Positions 10,445 to 21,089 of a stretch of 64,000 nucleotides of DNA are shown piece by piece. Numbering within the stretch: position 1 is the first letter of the stretch; each line of letters opens with the position of its first letter. Source of the stretch: Ilex aquifolium (lineage: Eukaryota; Streptophyta; Magnoliopsida; Aquifoliales; Aquifoliaceae); assembly GCA_951799425.1 (NCBI GenBank), contig OX637398.1, forward strand, positions 21,586,270 to 21,650,269, in the 5' to 3' direction. A program made the position numbers and the translations under genes. Below the pieces are notes generated by a model. It saw only the letters and a program-made list of their open reading frames with translations, was not told where the DNA came from and ran no database searches.

Positions 10445-13400
10445 TCAGTAACCAGATGGAAAACCACCCTTTCTTGGGTCACTCACTGCCACAAGCTTAC
10501 CAGAAGTTGAATTATCGAACTCTTGAACTATAAATGTGCAGATGGTCCAATCATAAGTGCTTCGTAATGTATGGCCCTTCTTTTGTAGGGCTGCCCTTGT
10601 CTGTGCAGAAGCCTCATACTGGTCTCCAAAAATGGATTTGAAATTCTCATAATACAGCACATTAGGATATAGCTGCATAAAACACATACATTTTGTCACA
10701 TTAAGAAATCAATTAGAGAGTTATAGGAACGCTGAAGGGAAGGAAGAAAAGCAAGTCTATGAAAAACTGTAAAAGAAATTGGTTTGGAGTATCACCATGT
10801 GAAAAAATCTTGGAGTCATGACAGCAGCGAGTGGATCCATTTTCTTGATAAAATGATTCAATAATACCTGTATTACCGCATCAGGTATTGCCATTCCTCC
10901 AGCTGAGCCTATTACAGCCAGCAAGCGTCCACCCTGCAAAGGCATATGTTGCAATTTCGTAGAAAGAGGAATACCATGATACAAGAGAATGGATAACAGT
11001 CTTCTCTTGGCACTGTTTGTAATTGCCAATCAATAATATTGACAGAGGGCAAAAAGAGACAAGTAATAAATACTTTGTAACAACGCTTGGGTAATTCAAT
11101 TAATTGGCTTCCCCCACCATTGAATCAAGCAAAGTTCAACTGTGATGGGGCCTATGGAAAGAAATCAAACCAGACAGCAGTTGGGTTGGTCTTACGAAAC
11201 TCGAAGACCAGCTTTTGTTATCATAGTACTACATCAAGGGTAATCAGGGTGGTTTATGTACTCTACTAAAAAGCTGAATCATTGAGAGATGACTGTTTAA
11301 TGATGAAAACATTGGACTTCCCCTCTGCGACTGTAGAAAGTGATAGCATGGAATCAATATACCACTTTTTGCTAATGAAGGAGATACTCCATGGGAGATT
11401 GATAGCAGATTTTAGAAGCTGTAATGCATTTCTGAAAGTGTAAGTCCATTCAGTTTTAGTCCAAGATCTACAAATGAGGCTGCAGAAAGTGTAGCAGCAA
11501 CCTTACTTGCATGATCAAGTCAGTTCAGGTTTAGTCCAAGAGCTACAAATGGGGCTGCACAAAAGGTAGCAGCAACCTAACTTGTAGGATCAGTTTAGAC
11601 TAGGTTGGTCACCTCCTCCTTACTCCTGAGGCACTTAGAACCATACTTTTACTGACTGCAATTCTGTTCCACCATAATTTTTGTAACCAATTTCCACTGA
11701 TCCAATAAAATATCTATATCCAAAAGAATGAATGCCTTTACAATGGCATGTTCTAACAACATAAAAAAAAAAAAAAAAAAGCAAAACAAAAGTTGACAGA
11801 ATAGCAAACAGATTAGTTTTCTGAGAAACCAAACCAACCCATAAAAATTCTTTTTTCTCTTAAAAAAGAAAAACTTATACAAATTAAATTAAATATTTGT
11901 AATCCTGCTGCAGAATAAACCAAATAAAGACAAAGAAATAAAAAAGGAGCAGTTTATTATATTGTGTAATTTTTCCTTTCGCTGTGACCTTTGTAATTGA
12001 AGTGTAATCAACTACAAATCTGTCATTGGAAATAGGAACCATCCTCACTCAAGCAATTTGAACAGGAAAGAGCAAAAGATCAGCAAGTTACCTTCAGGAT
12101 AATGGTAGGTGCCATAGTTGACAATGGTCTTTTGGATGGACGGATAAAATTGGCTGGTGCTGGTCGTGAAACAGTGGCAGTAGGGATGGAGAAATCATTC
12201 ATTTGATTGTTAAGGACTATCCCTGTACTTGGTGACAAAAATTTCGATCCAAAAAAAGTGTTTATACTGGTAGTCATGGCAACAACATTTCGCTCACGAT
12301 CTACTATGCATATATTAGTGGTGCCATGATCATGGACCTGATCCCACCTATTAGGAAGCCAAAATTTAGTGAAAATGATTAGTAGGGGGTAAATAAAATG
12401 GATGTATAGGAAAATACACTGATTAGTAGAGGATATCATGGCATAACAAAGCAATTAAAACACCAAAGAATTTGATTGTTCATTTTTATCTAGATGATAT
12501 TTTCTAGGAACATTCAATAGGCAAAAGTTGATTACTGAAGAATGGTATATGATAATGCCATTGTTTTTTCACTTAATTGACTAAGAGAAACAATGTGGCA
12601 GGCTCTGGTAAAAAAATCTTTATGACTCCAGACAAAATAAGCATAGACATATAAAGAGGCATAAGGAGGTGTATGCCTATGGACATATAATCATGATAAC
12701 TCTACACATACAAAAAAAAACATTGCCGAAAGCAAGGGACATAGAACCAACGACACACGAGCAATTTATATATCTAAGTGGATGCAAGGAGTACATACTA
12801 ATTTTTTCAAACAAATGGATCAATGAGTAACATGAAAATTTACCAAAAAAACAAAAGGAACCAATAAAACATAGCAGGAGAGGTGATAAATCCCAATAAT
12901 CAATATCATTGCTAACAAAGCAGCTTACTTGCTACCATAATAATCAGAATCAAACGTCTTATTGTCATTTATACTGTTCTTCAACCTTGCTGCAAAACTT
13001 GGAGAGATCATAGAAGATAGAACCTTCCAAACATCAACAAAATCCGGATCACCAAGATTCATCCTCATAGCAAGTGCATATTTCAAAGCCTCAATTATAC
13101 GGTGTACCCCAAGAGAGCCAGAAAGACCAGAACGACCATATTGAGCAAGAATATTCAGCATCTGTGTCAGTACAAGCAATTCTGGGTCATAGGAGCCTGT
13201 TTAAAGACTATAAACACAGAAAGTTGGGAGAAAGCTGGTCGGGATTAAGGAGATGCACTTACAAGTATCAATACTGCACCCCCGGAAGCAGGAGGCGGCA
13301 CAGTAAATACTTTAATCCCAAAGACATTTGCAACGATTGGTTCTCTAAATTTGACTCGATAGCTCTGCAAGTCCTCCATTGTCACTATCCCACCAGCCTT

Positions 13401-16400
13401 CCTAATATCTGTAACCAAATTACGTCCAATTGATCCATTATAGAAGGCATCCATGCCATATTTTGAAATTTCAGAGAGCGTATTGGCTAGGTTCTTGTTA
13501 CTGGTCGTATGGCCGGACTGCAAGAGGTTCCCCCTAGGCGCATATATTTCACGAAGTCCCTTATCTGCCTTGATATAAGATTCTGTGATTCTCATTTGTC
13601 TGAAGAGATAGGGTGAAATTTTGAATCCCTTACGAGCAAGATTCTCAGCTGGTGATACAAGCCTCTTCCATGGGAGCCTTCCATATTGTTTCCATGCTGT
13701 GTAAAGGCCTGCAAGTTGCCCTGGTACAGCTATGGCGAGGGCACCAGCATTCATCTTAGAATGATTTCCAGCATACATATTCTATAAAAGAAAGCAATGG
13801 TAAAGAATGAGGTGAGACAAGTGGAATATGCACTAGAACTTATGAAAACCGATCAACCTATGAATTTCAGCATGCAGAAACAGGGAAAGAATATCAGCTT
13901 TCTGAACATAAAATGATAGAAATATGTTTTGATCAATAATTGGTGTGGATCTTTTCACCCAGTAAGAACATTGCTAACTAAAGAGATGGATTGTTACAAA
14001 TGGAATGAAACAGCATGCTAAAAAGTAAAGGAAGTCATATGGGGAAACTCATACAGTAGGGGATCAAATTTCAAAGGAATATGCTCAGCTCAACTAATGT
14101 CTCAACAACGGGAAATTCCATTTTCCTCTACTGCTACCTTTTTCCGGGTTAATGTCTTCCACATGCAATCCTAGGATCATAGATTCTGGCATATCCAATC
14201 ACAAGACTGGCTCACCTAGTATCCTCTCTGCTTATCATTTTGTAACTCCCTCTCAAATTGTCCTTTCTAATGGTTCCCCATTTAAGGTCTCATGTTTGGG
14301 GCACACTTAGTAGTTGAGTCCTACGATCTCTTTACTCTTAGTTTTATACATTCCAAAATTTTCCTATAATTCCATGTCTATTAGCAAAATTACACGGGGT
14401 CTTAATTGTTATGTCACGGTTTACCCTTTTTTTTGTGTGTTTTAGGATCTAAAGACGAAAAAAATCTTTATAATTTGATTTTGAGCTATCTCCAGAGTCT
14501 TCAGGTCATCGTTATCTCCATCTCAGTTGTATTGTCATCTTGGTCACCCATCTCTTCTAATTTTAAAGCATATGTGTCATTTGTGCCTTATGAAGCTTGT
14601 CAAGTCAATAAGCATTACTATTCGACTTTTTAGTATTTGTCTTTAGCCCCATTGACTTGATTCAGTCTAATGTGTGGCTCCATTAAAAAACATTCTATTA
14701 AATAATTTCTTTATATTTTATGACATTTGTAAATGATTATTCTATGAAATAGTTTTTTTATGAAACCTCGCTCTTAAAAATTGTAAAAGTTTAAGGTTTG
14801 TTGGCAGGGAGAGAATTATGGTAGAATTGTGCAAAAGGAGATATTAGGAACATGGATTGGGGAATAGTGAAGTACAAAAGATAAGTACACCCATTTGAGG
14901 GTACACTGGTTACAACATTTAGGGCCTGTTTGGTATGTGGGGGTTTTGGAACATGGATTGGAAATAAAACTCAATAATCCCATGTTTGGTAAATGCATAG
15001 TTAGTCTAGGGTTTGAAATACAGCTCGCATTAGGCCCAGAAATTAAATCCAAGTTCATGGGTTTCCTGAAACCCATCGGGGGGAGGGGGGGTTTCATATG
15101 TGGATTAATGGGTTTAAGCTAGCAAATGAGATTTATACCCCCATATATCTCATATACGTAAACAAACATAAGTTTGGATTAAATTGGTTAAGAGACACAA
15201 TAATCATTTATATACAAATATATTATTATAATAGTCATATATCCGTGCGCATACCAAATGTGGGTATGAACGATATTGAATGTTGAATCTCATCTTTAAG
15301 TTTAGAAGGGTTTAGATAAGTCAATCCAAACCCTTCCCAAAAAACATACCAAACATGCCCTTAGGAGAGAAATATCACTAATAATCTCAACACATCATTT
15401 GAAAGAATAGGGAAATTTTATGATAACCATCGGATGTACATGGCGCAGAATGCACAATGTGCAACGGATATGTCTAACGTTCAAGGACAAAGCTGGAAAA
15501 TTACCTAAGAGGGGCCAAATTTTAGCATTAATAAGGTAAAAAAAATTGAATTAATAATAAATACAAAAACTTAAAGACAAATTGCTAACTTTTTTTTTTG
15601 TAAGTATTTTCTACGTTTTTATAAGATTCAAATATTTTTTAGGTTCTTTTTGTGTTTTCATATTTACTTTTTAGTTTTTTGGTGTTCAAGCTTACCCCGT
15701 CCGTCTAAGTTTAGTCGCATGTATAATAGTATATATTTACACCAATGAGATTAAATGTATTTTTACTTTAACAACAATATTATTTTTTTACTTGAAAAGT
15801 TACTTGAAACCGTGTTACCAAGAGAAAACTTAAAATTTGATTGGTAATAATTCTAATCAATAAATATAACGGTTCTCGACTAATTTTCATACTTTAAAAA
15901 TATTACATGATAATTTTAAAATCAATGTCATTAATCATGTTTTCTCATCCTAGTCAAATTAACAGCGGTGAGAAAAAGGGGGCAACATTGGGATGATTTT
16001 TTGAAAAAATGATGATGAGCTTCACCTACCTAAATATTATTTAAGCGTGAGTTTCCAGATTTAATATAGATGTGAGATTATTAAGTGGATTAAAGTGCAT
16101 CAAAATGATTTGCACCAAAAAGTTACTAAGCGAATGCCAACGTGGATCGACTTGCGGTCAAAAGATAATTTCATTATGAATGCTATTGGGACCTAATTTA
16201 CTGACATAATTTACTGTGATCTTTGGATTCACTATAGACCACATCAAACATTTAAACTTAATGTTGATCTAATGATTCATATGAAGCCACATCATTATGT
16301 CAACAAATTATATCAAATTTTTAAGTCCAAATAGTATTACTCGATCTTATCAAAATAGCTAAATAATATTTCCTTGCCTTTTTTTAAAAAAAAAAAAATT

Positions 16401-17924
16401 CCACGTCAAAGGCAGAGTTTGTTGGCTCACGTCCTTGAGGATTGAAATCATCTCTATTATTTTTTTACACAATTTTACTCAATAGTAGATCATCTACCAT
16501 GGATTCACGTGAAACCCATTATTTATATGTGGACATTGTTAGTGATCTACCATTAAGTAAAATTGTGTGAAAAAATAATGGAGAGAATATAGATCCAGTC
16601 CTTGATAAAAACTGGCTTTAAGTAAGGAGCCAAGTCATTCTTGAAAATATAGTCTAAACACAGAAGTAAGAAAGAAACCTCATGAAGTGTTTCACGATTG
16701 AGCCTATCATCCAAATGAAGGGAAAGGGAAGACATTTCTCAATGTCTCAGTACCTGGGATGCTTGCTTAGGCGCCATTTCTCTCATGTCAAACACCTTCG
16801 CCTCCGCCTTGGCTATCTTGACAAGCATAAATCCACCTCCACCAAGGCCACTTCCAGCTGCGTTCACAACACCCAAGCAGAGAACAGCAGCCACTGCTGC
16901 ATCCACAGCGTGGCCTCCTTCACGAAGAACATTCCTCCCAACTTTGGAGCACTGCGTATCATCAGTGGCAGTGGCACCAGAACGTGCCCTAATCATCTCG
17001 CCTCTGGTGGCAGCATTTGTCAGGCTTGGTCTGGAAGACCATAGCAACATGAAGAGCAATGTGGTGGCACTGGCAGGCCATGACATGAAAGAAGCTGCAA
17101 ACAAGAAAAAAAATGGTTTCAGTTCCATAATCAAACAATGTGAGGTTGATCAAGAGCCTCTGCGAAAAATCCATACAAAATTCAGCCATTTCTAGGAAGG
17201 AAGAAAGGGCTAAACTTTGAGACAAAACTTGATTAATTTCAGATTAACATTCCAGATTAAACTGTCTAGAAACTTAATGACCATGAAGGGCCATGTGGAA
17301 GTCACAAGTAGTAGTGAATTGTGGCATTTACATGCGTCAGGGGCCATTTTTCCTCTACTTTTGCTCATAAGAAAGACGTATGTACAGTAATAAAGAAAAA
17401 ATTCATTCATTCATTCTTGAAGTTGTGCTTTAATAAGTGTTTGTAGGTTGCTGTGAATAAACTTCTAATCTACATCAGAAATTTGGCTTTCTGAAAAAAT
17501 ACAATCCATACTGTAATATTGAAGGCAGGCACACTTGCATTGCACTACAACCCAACTTCATCTCTAAATAGCCATAAATTAATATCGTAACCAAATTTTT
17601 TTTCTTATTTTGTTTGCAGCTTGGTCAGTCTCATTTGATATATTTATCGAAGTAGGCTACTTCTTTACAGCACATTGAACAGAGAAGGAAAACAACTACT
17701 ATAGGTTTGTTTTTCCTTTCCTCCAACGAAGTGTATCATATTTGAAGATCTAAACGGACGTTTAAAACTCATTTATAATGCGCTATGAGTAAGCTTAACA
17801 AGAATCTATAATCAGAAATGAAAAAACTCTATGTAAATATTCCGGATTTAATCCCACAAAAGAATAACTTATATATAGGAAAGTAAACATATTTATGCTT
17901 TGAGTTTATACCATAGACAAACAT
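10445..17924 (-). CDS. GGT: Gamma-glutamyltranspeptidase, copy A
   Basis: The enzyme removes the gamma-glutamyl group from glutathione and its S-conjugates, passing it to water or an amino acid (EC 2.3.2.2/3.4.19.13). Coding exons, 5' to 3': 17924-17912, 17094-16754, 13781-13263, 13161-12929, 12347-12092, 10933-10796 and 10672-10445 (stop TGA). All introns are GT..AG, and the 1728 nt give 575 residues, a normal GGT length. The N-terminus is hydrophobic (TTLLFMLLW), as for secretion or membrane anchoring. Arg109 (DMREMAP) is the substrate-carboxylate Arg. The precursor should cleave itself before Thr378 in DHGTTN, the nucleophile; LNNQMNDF, RPLSTMAP and the GSAGG oxyanion region follow, ending DPRKGGFPSGY. 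Unlike its neighbours it has Asn after TT, and Thr in the Ser-Ser pair. The first exon is assigned by comparing the three paralogues. Confidence 0.93.
11081..11440 (+). pseudogene. RNase H-like (RVT_3) fragment in an intron of copy A
   Basis: Antisense to the host gene, the plus strand reads INWLPPPLNQAKFNCDGAYG and then VGLVLRNSK. This is the start of the RNase H-like domain found at the C-terminus of plant LINE polyproteins and related proteins: the PPP..KFNCDGA entry with its catalytic Asp. After a stop and shift it continues weakly (SATVESDSMESIYHFLLMKE). It lies between exons 5 and 6, and the matching intron of copy B is about half as long, so it is probably an insertion after duplication. 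Confidence 0.6.
11430..11595. repeat. Tandem duplication of about 80 bp in an intron of copy A
   Basis: Two adjacent copies share TTTAGTCCAAGA, CTACAAATG.GGCTGCA and GTAGCAGCAACCT. They follow the RNase H-like fragment directly and may be its 3' tail, duplicated. Confidence 0.7.
14100..14700 (+). pseudogene. Ty1-copia protease/pre-integrase fragment in intron 2 of copy A
   Basis: The plus strand reads RIIDSGISNHKTGSPSILSA (the copia protease DSG site), then VLYIPKFSYNSMSISKITRG and LNCYVTVYP. After frame shifts come a pre-integrase cysteine motif (YEACQVNKHYYSTF) and the entry to integrase (SNVW). No LTR is visible on either side. It is a broken internal piece lying antisense to the GGT gene. 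Confidence 0.7.
14922..15360. mobile_element. Tourist-like MITE in intron 2 of copy A
   Basis: The 439-bp element starts GGGCCTGTTTGGTATGT and ends with the inverted version (ACATACCAAACATGCCC). TTA is duplicated at both borders (14919-14921 and 15361-15363). These ends and the 3-bp target are typical of Tourist/PIF-Harbinger MITEs. There is no coding capacity. Confidence 0.8.
16178..16340. mobile_element. MITE related to the 9937 family
   Basis: The left end AATGCTATTGGGACCTAA and right end TTTTTAAGTCCAAATAGTAT are imperfect inverted repeats, and the right end resembles that of the elements at 9937, 28256 and 61513. No clear target duplication is seen. It lies in intron 2 of copy A. Confidence 0.5.
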
Positions 17925-18070
17925 TATGGCACAAGCAAAGTGGGAAAGAAGGCCTGTCAGAGGAACTAACAACCTCGCCTTTATAGGGTGTGAGCATTTT
18001 CATTAACGTACGATGTTTTAGACCAAGAGTAGATAAGACCTATATTTACTCCAATCATATCTCCAACTAG
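17925..18070 (-). promoter_or_regulatory. Core promoter and 5' UTR of GGT copy A
   Basis: On the minus strand TATAAAG (17985-17979) lies 61 nt before the ATG, with no ATG in between. Further upstream CTTATCTA, a GATAAG I-box core on the plus strand at 18030-18037, is followed by GGAGTAAATATA-like sequence. The same block sits about 95-115 nt before the start codon in copies B and C, which suggests retained function. Confidence 0.6.
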
Positions 18071-18522
18071 CTTATGTTATTCCTTCTTAATTTTAGGGTA
18101 AACATGATTAAAGTGTACCCAAAAAAAAAAATTAGAGAGAGAGAAATGGTAGTGATGCCAAATTTAAATTTGAATTTCAGATTTTATGGAAAAAAAATCT
18201 TCCATTAAGTGTGAATCAAGGATGAATGTTTAGGAAACTATTTAATGTTAAAGATTGATTTTTAAGTCATTAGAATGGCATTTTGGAGTTTTAAAAAAAT
18301 AGTGGACTTAACTACTTATTAGTAAGATTAAAAACGGACTTCCCCTCAAATAAATTTTCTTGACGGACTAAACTCATTATAAGTCCCTTAAGAAGGATCC
18401 AACCCCAATTTTCACATTTTTAAACACTATATCTTCCATGGCCCTATTCCAAATGACACTTTTAAAATCTTGTCGGCACAATTTCTTAAGGATTTTCTAC
18501 CACTAAATTTTACCATTTAGAG

Positions 18523-19548
18523 TAGGGATAGAAGTGGATCAAAGCGGGGGCAGAGAGTGTAGTCTCCATCCCCGTACCAGCTTAAAAATACTTCGTCCAT
18601 CCTCGGCCCACCCCCGTTAATGGGTATAATTTCCATTCCCTTCCCCGTGTAAATTTGTAATCCCCGCCCCCGCCCCCGCCCCCACCCCGTCCCCGCCTTC
18701 ACCCCCCGCCCAAGCCCATGCCCAAGCCCAATATAATCCAACATTGTAAATAATCTAAAAAATAAAAAAAATTACATGTCACAAACTGAAAATTACCACA
18801 TAATTCTTCTCATCAATAAGGACTAGCATTTAGTATACTAAGTAGGCAAGAAATCTATCTAGCATTTTTCAAGCAAAAAGTATATCCAACAATTTTCAAA
18901 GAGTAAAAACCATATTCAAGTAGAATAAACTCAAAAATCAGCAAATCTAACACTATAATCAGAATTCAACAAAGACTATATTCAAGTAGCATAAAATTAG
19001 AAAATTCAGAATATTGCATATCTAACACAGAAAATTAGATATAGCACATGAAAATTGCAGATCTAAAAAAAAAAAAAAATCAAAACAAGCAACATCTAAA
19101 AACCTCGTATCTAATACACCATAAATCTAAAACAAAAACTCTCAATAGCTAATACAATACAGACCCTTAGATCTAACAAAACTCATCACAAATCTAACAA
19201 AAAGGATCACAGATCTAACAAAAACCATCAAAAAGAATAGAAAGATAATAGATTTACCTTATTGGACAAAGAAAAAAAAAGTGGGCCACTAAATTTTGAA
19301 ATTAACTTTATAGGTGGGTGGGAATGGGATTGGGGTATATATATATATATATATATATAACGGGTTAGTGGGGGAAGGGCGGGGACAAGGCGAGGGTAAG
19401 TGTCAGTCCATCCCCGCCTCCATTCCCGTGCGGGTTTATACGGATATTCTCGTATACGTCCACCATCTAATATATATGGTCCATCCCTGGTCCAAATGGA
19501 ACGGGTTTGGACGAATACCCATTTTTCTCCGGTCCACTGCCATCCCTA
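18523..19548. mobile_element. Non-autonomous hAT element upstream of copy A
   Basis: The 1026-bp element begins TAGGGATAGAAGTGGATC and ends with the inverted form (GGTCCACTGCCATCCCTA). It is flanked by the 8-bp duplication ATTTAGAG (18515-18522) / ATTTGGAG (19549-19556), the target length of hAT elements. The duplicated upstream region of copy B lacks it, so the empty site is visible in this window. It contains GC-rich CCCCGCCC runs and a short (TA)n, but no transposase. Confidence 0.85.
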
Positions 19549-20140
19549 ATTTGGAGTTCGAATTTCGTCAGCACAATCTCTCTCTCTCTTTCTCTCTTAG
19601 GGTTGTCCAAGGGCTGCTGGGCTGGCCAGTATATAGAATTTGGTCAAGGCCCAGTCCCAGTTTAATTTTTCATATAAAGATACAGTTCATCAGCCCATGA
19701 GCCAAGGCGCCTAGCACAAGCCATGATTTTTGGCCACCCCACCCTGGAAAGGTGGGCCATCTGGCCCATGGCCGCCCCTACTCTCTTGCTTGTCTTCTCT
19801 TAGCATCATTTTTTGGAACAAAGGATTAAAAGTAAATAAGTTTCAAAGTTTTCAAATTAGATACCAAATTTGACATGGCTTAAACTCTATAATAAGCTTC
19901 TTATTTTCTCCAATACACACATAACACCTTTTAATCTAATCAATGCCTCATAAAATGGATATCCAATGAGTCATAAAAGCACCTTGTTTAATCACTGAAG
20001 ATTCATAAAATGCCTCTTGTTTGGTACAAGATCTTGGCTTTCTAGAATTTTTTCTATTCACTTCTGGCTTGACATTTTGGAACATCTCCTTTTGTTCGCT
20101 TCCTGTATTTAACCATTGGAATAAGTTGCCCCCAAGATTT

Positions 20141-21078
20141 TTTTTATAGGAAACAAAAATTTTATTAATATGAAAACAGTACAACAAAGGGATCGTAGGA
20201 TAGACAAGGTGTCCAACCAAGAAATGTAAAGACCGAAAAGAAATACAAAATAACTATGGAACGCAAGATGCTCTCCAATCTGTCACAATACAGAACAGTG
20301 GAATTCCCTCAAAATCCTTAGTAGCTAAAGCCCACAATGAAACCAAAGAAATAAATTCGGTCCCATAAGACCACCTTCTAGTCACATTTATCCTCAAATA
20401 TTCTAGAATTTCTCTCCAACCAAATTACCTAGATTTGTGCAAAAATTGCACAGTTCCAAAGTGTTGCCCCTTTCTTGTGCTTTTCCAAGCCCTCAAATTC
20501 CTCCACCAATATAGAAGAAAAAGTTTAAGGAATCACCCAAATAATACCTACGAAATGAAATAATTTTGGACCACAAAAATAATGCAATAGGGCAATGCAA
20601 GAAAACATGATCAATATTCTCACAAGCACATCTACACATCACACACCACTGTGGAGCAATACATAGTAAAGGTCTTCTTCTCTGAAGTACATCATTGGTG
20701 TTGATCTTACCCTTTTTTTAGTGTTGATCTTACCATGAGCTATAGTCCATGCGCAAACTTGCACCTTAATGGACACTTTAGTTGTCCAAATCATCGTAGA
20801 TGGGAGAAACAAAGAGTATAAAGGATCAGCAATCAAGATATCAAAAAAAGATTTACATGAGAAAATATCCGAAAACTCAAGAACCCACTTCCTTCTATTT
20901 TGACTCCATACACCCATTAAAGTCATTAATCAAAGAGAGGAGCAACACCAAATCCATTGTATCTCTATCATCAAGATGCCTACGGAACCTAAAATTTCAA
21001 GAAACTTATTGATGTTAAGAATGACACATCGATGCAATGATGAAACAACCCATACATATTCCCAAAAATAAACTTTCT
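20141..21078 (-). mobile_element. 5'-truncated LINE retrotransposon
   Basis: The insertion is flanked by an 11-bp duplication, CCCCAAGATTT, at 20130-20140 and 21079-21089. The minus strand encodes the C-terminal zf-RVT region of a plant LINE (KVSIKVQVCAWTIAHGKINT, then a Cys/His-rich segment) with breaks. The T-run at 20141 corresponds to a short A tail. Only the last kilobase is present, as usual for target-primed reverse transcription. It lies in the A-side copy of the segmental duplication and is missing from the B side. Confidence 0.85.
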
Positions 21079-21089
21079 CCCCAAGATTT

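Noticed and set aside
17095..17128. ATG at 17128 as the start of copy A (MELKPFFFLFAAS)
   Set aside because: The bases before CTTCTTTCATG form a polypyrimidine tract and AG acceptor conserved in B and C, which have no ATG there. The 13-nt upstream exon restores the frame in all three copies.
16785..17195. Long plus-strand frame over exon 2 of GGT copy A
   Set aside because: It is the antisense shadow of the conserved GGT exon; its residues match no family.
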